Source: an uncultured Prevotellaceae bacterium (GTDB lineage: Bacteria; Bacteroidota; Bacteroidia; Bacteroidales; Bacteroidaceae). From it: a DNA stretch of 64,000 nt. The DNA is taken from positions 37,702 to 101,701 of the forward strand of contig CADCCB010000007.1 in assembly GCA_902799905.1 (NCBI GenBank), in the 5' to 3' direction. A model generated the notes under the pieces. It was not told the origin of the DNA. It did not search any database and saw only the letters and a list, made by a program, of their open reading frames with translations. The translations under genes and the position numbers were made by a program. This document shows, piece by piece, positions 60,557-64,000 of the stretch; positions within the stretch are counted from its first letter, which is position 1, and every line of letters begins with the position of its first letter.

Positions 60557-60771
60557 TGGTTATTGGTTATTGGTTATTGGTTATTGATTATTGGTTATTG
60601 ATTATAGGTTATAGGTTATAGGTTATTGGTTATTGAGTATTGGTAAAGGGTGACTGGTTCGCTCGACCTCTGGTCGCTTGCTACCGAAGGGACGCAAGAA
60701 TGGTCAATGGTCAATGGTCAATGGTAAAGGGTGACTGGTCAATGGTCAATGGTCAATGGTCAATGGTCAAT
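60554..60771 (+). repeat. 7-mer arrays between the slyD-like gene and aroC
   Basis: Two arrays fill the spacer: GGTTATT-type units (60554-60650) and AATGGTC-type units (60698-60771). The string TAAAGGGTGACTGGT occurs in both (about 60645 and 60726). The first begins in the slyD-like stop region. No promoter is visible, so aroC may be read through from upstream. Confidence 0.9.
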
Positions 60772-60789
60772 GAATAAAAGGTTATAGAC

Positions 60790-61947
60790 GTGAACACGAT
60801 TGGTAAACTATTTACGCTGACCACCTTTGGCGAGAGCCACGGTGCAGCCATAGGCGGTGTGGTCGACGGGATGCCGGCAGGCATCGAGGTCGACATGGAC
60901 TTCATTCAGGCAGAACTGAACCGCCGCCGTCCTGGCCAGAGTGCCATCACCACCTCACGTCAGGAGTCTGACCAGGTGGAACTGCTGAGTGGTGTGTTCG
61001 AAGGCAAGACCACGGGCTGTCCCATCGGCTTCATCGTGCGCAACCAGAACCATCACTCGCAGGACTATGAGAACCTGCGCACGCTGTTTCGCCCGTCGCA
61101 TGCCGATTTCGCCTATTATTATAAATATGGTACGCGCGACCATCGTGGCGGAGGCCGCTCATCGGCCCGCATCACCATCAGTCGCGTCGTTGCAGGTGCC
61201 CTGGCCAAACTGGTGTTGCGTCAGTACGGCATCACCATTCAGGCCTATACCTCGCAAGTGGGCGACATCGCCCTTGAGCGCGACTACCGCCTCTACGACC
61301 TGTCGCTGACGGAGACGAATGCCGTGCGCTGTCCTGATCCAGCGAAGGCAGAGGAGATGGAACGCCTCATCCAGCAAGTGAAGGCCGACGGCGATACCAT
61401 CGGAGGTGTCATCACCTGCGTCGTCAAGGGCTGTCCAGTTGGATTGGGTGAACCAGAGTTCGACAAACTGCACGCACAATTAGGCAGCGCCATGCTGAGC
61501 ATCAATGCCGTGAAAGGCTTCGAATATGGCGAGGGCTTCGCTGGCGTCACCCAGCGCGGCTCTGAGCAAAACGACGAGTTTTTAAGTGAAAAGGGAATAG
61601 TGAAGAGTGAAGAATTTCCTACCGAATCAGGGGCTGGCGCAGAAGGTGTGGCGGCAGCCAATTATTCACTTTTCACTATTCACTCTTCCCTTAAATCCAA
61701 CCATAGCGGGGGCATCCAGGGGGGCATCAGCAACGGACAGGACATCTACTTCCGTGTGGCCTTCAAGCCCGTGGCTACCCTACTCCGCGAGCAGCAGACG
61801 GTAGATTTGGAGGGCAACCCCACCACCTTCACGGCTCGTGGGCGCCACGATCCCTGCGTCCTTCCGCGTGCCGTTCCCGTTGTCGAAGCGATGGCTGCAA
61901 TAGTCGTTCTCGACAGCCTTTTATGTGCTCAAGCATACCATAAATAA
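60790..61947 (+). CDS. aroC: Chorismate synthase
   Basis: The 385-residue enzyme has [23 protein letters not shown], the [10 protein letters not shown] active-site region, and the [14 protein letters not shown] stretch. It makes chorismate, the substrate of the mutase fusion at 40881. Between NDEF and SNHSGG an insertion of about 35 residues (about 263-300) is encoded by a 35-bp inverted repeat of 7-mers; the frame is intact. The start is GTG at 60790, directly after the repeat spacer. Confidence 0.95.
   Translation: MNTIGKLFTLTTFGESHGAAIGGVVDGMPAGIEVDMDFIQAELNRRRPGQSAITTSRQESDQVELLSGVFEGKTTGCPIGFIVRNQNHHSQDYENLRTLFRPSHADFAYYYKYGTRDHRGGGRSSARITISRVVAGALAKLVLRQYGITIQAYTSQVGDIALERDYRLYDLSLTETNAVRCPDPAKAEEMERLIQQVKADGDTIGGVITCVVKGCPVGLGEPEFDKLHAQLGSAMLSINAVKGFEYGEGFAGVTQRGSEQNDEFLSEKGIVKSEEFPTESGAGAEGVAAANYSLFTIHSSLKSNHSGGIQGGISNGQDIYFRVAFKPVATLLREQQTVDLEGNPTTFTARGRHDPCVLPRAVPVVEAMAAIVVLDSLLCAQAYHK
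61581..61695. repeat. Inverted 7-mer repeat inserted in aroC
   Basis: The left arm (61581-61615: AGTGAAA, AGGGAAT, AGTGAAG, AGTGAAG) and right arm (61661-61695) are complementary at about 30 of 35 positions and flank 45 bp. Both arms are in the open reading frame. Confidence 0.9.
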
Positions 61948-61974
61948 GGAATATTCATCAAAGAATCAAAAAAA

Positions 61975-62008
61975 TACGGCAGAATATTTTGCCGTATGAT
62001 TTTTTTTG
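61975..62008 (+). terminator. aroC terminator
   Basis: TACGGCA pairs with TTGCCGTA, followed by GATTTTTTTTG. Confidence 0.85.
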
Positions 62009-62010
62009 CT

Positions 62011-62116
62011 TATCTTTGCAGTCGCAGTAAGGGGTTTGTGAAAATCCTGAAAGGCATTAGTTAAGTCTAGTTTAGTTTTTGTGTTGGTTGAGGGCTACCG
62101 ATTGGTAGCCCTCTCT
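62011..62116 (+). ncRNA. Candidate small RNA of about 90 nt
   Basis: A textbook promoter (TTTG 61988-61991, 19 nt, TATCTTTGC 62011-62019) overlaps the aroC terminator. The transcript from about 62025 contains no credible reading frame and ends at a perfect hairpin, GAGGGCTACC-GATT-GGTAGCCCTC (62090-62113), followed by TCTTATGG. A short independent RNA is the simplest reading; it is not one of the families I recognise. It could also be a leader for higBA, but the repeat array and a second promoter lie between. Confidence 0.55.
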
Positions 62117-62128
62117 TATGGTGCCTTC

Positions 62129-62260
62129 CCGTCCGAATGCCTCCTTACCCCCATCCGAATGCCTCCTTACCCCCCAAAGGAAGCATTCCTTCGACTGTTG
62201 CAAAGCATCGGAACGGGTCGTAGATGACGTTCGGACGAGGTGTCTGAGGCATTCCTCACG
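62129..62260. repeat. 22-bp-period repeat array C
   Basis: Six units of exactly 22 bp. The first two share CCGAATGCCTCCTTACCC; later ones carry GCATCGGAA or GCATTCC in either orientation. The core GCATCGGAA is shared with array A. The array starts 15 bp after the small-RNA hairpin. Confidence 0.88.
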
Positions 62261-62325
62261 CGATGGTGCATAAACTTAGTTGTAGAAAAAGAAATCACAG
62301 ATTAGTGAACTTTTTCTCTTTTTCT

Positions 62326-62357
62326 TTTGTTGTTATATATTAATTTTGTATATTTGC
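62326..62357 (+). promoter_or_regulatory. Promoter of higBA
   Basis: TTTG (62326-62329), 19 nt, TATATTTGC (62349-62357). It shows that the in-frame ATG at 62346 is too early and selects the ATG at 62379. Confidence 0.8.
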
Positions 62358-62378
62358 ACCCAAATTGAGATAATTGCG

Positions 62379-62675
62379 ATGAAGATTATATATCCAGAGC
62401 GCATTGAGGAGTTTGCAGACCTCCATCCTGATGCCAAGGCTGCATTGGAAAGATGGAGTGCCATTGTCAAGGCTGCCACTTGGAAACACCACGCGGACTT
62501 GAAAAAGGATTTCCCTTCTGCAGACTATGTTGGCAACAACCGCTATGTGTTCAACATTAAGGGGAACAACTACAGAACGGTGGTTATGCTTGTGTTCTTT
62601 GCAGGAACCGTGGCTATCCGTTTCATAGGCACCCATAAGGAGTACGACAAGATTAAGGACATAAAAACAATATGA
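62379..62675 (+). CDS. higB: HigB-type mRNA interferase toxin
   Basis: The 98-residue RelE/ParE-fold toxin has WKHHADLKKDFPSADYVGNNRYVFNIKGNNYR and FAGTVAIRFIGTHKEYDKI (given as landmarks in parts: WKHHADLKKDF, YVFNIKGNNYR, FIGTHKEYD), matching HigB. It cleaves ribosome-bound mRNA when unopposed. The toxin precedes the antitoxin, the usual higBA order. Confidence 0.88.
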   Translation: MKIIYPERIEEFADLHPDAKAALERWSAIVKAATWKHHADLKKDFPSADYVGNNRYVFNIKGNNYRTVVMLVFFAGTVAIRFIGTHKEYDKIKDIKTI

Positions 62676-62678
62676 GTT

Positions 62679-63056
62679 ATGATTATAAAGAATGAAAAGG
62701 AATATAAGGACTATGAGGCCCGTGCAGAAAAACTGATGCAGCGCGGTACGAAGTTGGGCGACATGGAACTGCTCACTGACGAGGAAAAGGCAGAGTTCAT
62801 GCAGTTGAGTGAGGCTCTTGACGAATATGGCAGCGCCTATCACCCTCTTCCAGGTCAGATGAGTTCGCTACTTACAGATGCCATTCTCTTGCAGGTAAAA
62901 GAGAAAGGGCTTAAGCAGAAAGACGCAGCCCGCATGATAGGTATCAGCGCCACTATGTTCAGCGACCTTATTCATGGCCGTCGCTCGCTGAGTTTCGAGG
63001 TCGCTCGCAGCATACATAAGGTGCTTGGCATTCCCGCCGAGGTGGTACTGGCATAA
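62679..63056 (+). CDS. higA: HigA-type antitoxin, XRE helix-turn-helix
   Basis: The 125-residue protein has an N-terminal helical part and a C-terminal HTH (KGLKQKDAARMIGISATMFSDLIHGRRSLSFEVA region). It starts 3 bases after higB. It binds and neutralises HigB and represses the shared promoter. Length and HTH position are usual for Bacteroidota HigA. Confidence 0.9.
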   Translation: MIIKNEKEYKDYEARAEKLMQRGTKLGDMELLTDEEKAEFMQLSEALDEYGSAYHPLPGQMSSLLTDAILLQVKEKGLKQKDAARMIGISATMFSDLIHGRRSLSFEVARSIHKVLGIPAEVVLA

Positions 63057-63130
63057 TTTTCGCTCTAGACAATTTGTCTTTGTTCGACCATCATCTTTGC
63101 GTTTTCGCGTCTTTTTGTCTGTCGATAAAT

Positions 63131-63162
63131 GGTCACATGGTCACAGGTGTGACCGTGTGACC
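63131..63162. repeat. GGTCACA/TGTGACC octamer palindrome
   Basis: Two GGTCACA-type units followed by two TGTGACC-type units form a large inverted repeat. Confidence 0.85.
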
Positions 63163-63319
63163 GCAGAAACCATCAAGTTGAATGATTTCTGCTATTCCGA
63201 TGACAATCTTTCTTCCTCGTTTTTCTATGAGATTACCTCTCTTTTCTATGAGATTACGCCTCATTATGCATGCGATAGGCCTCCAAATTGACTAATTGCC
63301 TATTTTCTTTTTTACTTTA

Positions 63320-63356
63320 AATCCTAAACTTCTAAACATCTAAACTCCTAAACTTT
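63320..63356. repeat. Octamer array CCTAAACT/TCTAAACA
   Basis: Four head-to-tail octamers of the form NCTAAACN, same repeat class as at the gene junctions. Confidence 0.85.
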
Positions 63357-63519
63357 GGTAGACACCTCTGGCCAATCCCTGCGACTATGGCTATTTAGTG
63401 CGATAGATTCTTTTCTTTGCAGCATCAAAACTCTTTCTTTTATGTCCTTTACAACTACGGGAGCATCGACGCTCTGGCAAAGGATAGGTTCACTGAGTTG
63501 AAGAGATATGACCTTAAGA

Positions 63520-63606
63520 AGTAAAACAAGTTGTTTTACTCTGTAAGGAATGCTTTCTTTCACTCGTTGGGATGGTTTCTTCAATAGTAAAACAAGTTGT
63601 TTTACT
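63520..63606. repeat. Twin perfect 21-bp palindromes
   Basis: AGTAAAAC-AAGTT-GTTTTACT occurs at 63520-63540 and again, unchanged, at 63586-63606. The centres are 66 bp apart. The spacing and identity resemble paired operator or recombinase sites. Confidence 0.85.
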
Positions 63607-63692
63607 TTTAAAGGCAATATACGTTCAACGTAAGTACCTTATTATCAGTACTTAACGTCACGTCTTCCAATGGTAAAAAAATAGTGTAGAAT

Positions 63693-63719
63693 AGTGATAG
63701 ATTAAAGAAATCTATCACT
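63693..63719. repeat. Perfect inverted repeat AGTGATAGATT
   Basis: AGTGATAGATT and AATCTATCACT flank a 5-nt loop. No T-tract follows. Confidence 0.8.
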
Positions 63720-63914
63720 GCATATAAACACCTGTCAATCAAACAGATGCAGTTAAAAGTGTAGGATTATAAAATTTTTGATGTTTTAAAAATAATGATG
63801 GTCATCACCTTTAATTGTTCTTCTCGAACGAAACATGTTTTTCCTTTTTTGCTAAACTCGATTTCATTGTACCCTAAATTCCGCAGCACTTTAATTTAAC
63901 TTTCTTTATAAGTA

Positions 63915-63939
63915 CCTGAGCAACAAAAAGTTGCTCAGG
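63915..63939. repeat. Perfect hairpin CCTGAGCAAC
   Basis: CCTGAGCAAC-AAAAA-GTTGCTCAGG; 10-bp stem, no strong T-tract on either side. Confidence 0.8.
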
Positions 63940-64000
63940 ATTTGGCCATGTCAGATTTTTCACTTACCTTAGTGCTGCAAATCAAGACAAGCAAAATCAT

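Larger units (their letters stand above)
63057..64000. other. Gene-free palindrome-rich end of the window
   Basis: No convincing gene is seen in these 944 bases, which are A+T-rich. They hold many short repeats and perfect palindromes: an octamer palindrome of GGTCACA/TGTGACC (63131-63162), a 21-bp-period direct repeat of CTATGAGATTAC (about 63218-63255), an octamer array CTAAACNT (63320-63356), twin 21-bp palindromes and several hairpins listed separately. Confidence 0.6.

Noticed and set aside
62129-62260. CRISPR or tRNA-like structure
   Set aside because: Constant 22-bp period without repeat/spacer structure and no cloverleaf.
63348-63617. 89-codon minus-strand frame at the window end
   Set aside because: It is made largely of the repeated palindromes and lacks a credible start region.

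Overview
The window looks like chromosome of a Bacteroidales bacterium, most likely a Prevotella/Segatella-type gut or rumen species. The reasons are: roughly 50% G+C; promoters of the Bacteroidota form TTTG-N19/20-TAnnTTTGC before many genes; almost no Shine-Dalgarno sequences; and family-specific genes such as DUF6057, GldE, a DUF4105/Lnb-type lipoprotein acyltransferase, GH2 and GH127 glycosidases, VapE/DUF3874 ATPase and an AURKAIP1/COX24-type mini ribosomal protein. No rRNA, tRNA or CRISPR was found.

Layout. 1-7.7 kb: a cut-off lipoprotein gene and a DUF6057 membrane protein, divergent from a secreted GH2 beta-galactosidase and an esterase-like-phytase protein, then a PLP histidine-decarboxylase homologue. 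7.85-11.8 kb is accessory DNA: a decayed gene fragment, a VapE-type ATPase gene bracketed by inverted repeats of about 120 bp, a 22-bp-period repeat array, a small membrane protein and a REP-associated-type (HUH) transposase with an extra C-terminal domain. 11.8-20.2 kb: envelope genes (PpiD-like foldase, GldE, LptC, an outer-membrane protein, the Lnb-like protein, a phosphatase homologue lacking most metal ligands). 20.3-26.7 kb: secA, an orphan ABC ATPase, HU, a mini ribosomal protein and rng. 26.7-34.6 kb: a large secreted putative zinc protease, a glycosyltransferase, a soluble hybrid histidine kinase, an exo/endonuclease/phosphatase-family protein and a broken cytidylate-kinase-like gene. 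34.7-44.2 kb: yebC, pheT, GH127 arabinofuranosidase, and an aromatic amino-acid operon (pheA, aminotransferase, DAHP synthase-chorismate mutase, tyrA) preceded by a complete-looking transcription attenuator with a Tyr/Phe-rich leader peptide.

44.3-53.4 kb: a zinc-ribbon/polyQ/FHA protein, a TPR protein, tatA-tatC followed by a polyferredoxin and a Tat-type aldo/keto reductase lipoprotein, a HAD phosphatase, serB and a short penicillin-binding protein. 53.4-61.9 kb: secreted peptidase C, the N-degron operon clpS-clpA-aat, an M48 protease, a SlyD-like isomerase and aroC. 62-64 kb: a candidate small RNA, a second 22-bp-period array, a higBA toxin-antitoxin pair and a gene-free end full of perfect palindromes.

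Three points stand out. First, the pheA attenuator: leader peptide, antiterminator and terminator can all be read directly. Second, the clpS and M48-protease promoters share a two-box upstream module, half of which also lies before the slyD-like gene, suggesting joint control of proteostasis genes. Third, two families of short-period repeats run through the window. One has a period of exactly 22 bp at three intergenic sites. The other has 7/8/9-bp units at many gene junctions, and it has also been inserted in frame into the beta-galactosidase, the polyferredoxin and chorismate synthase.
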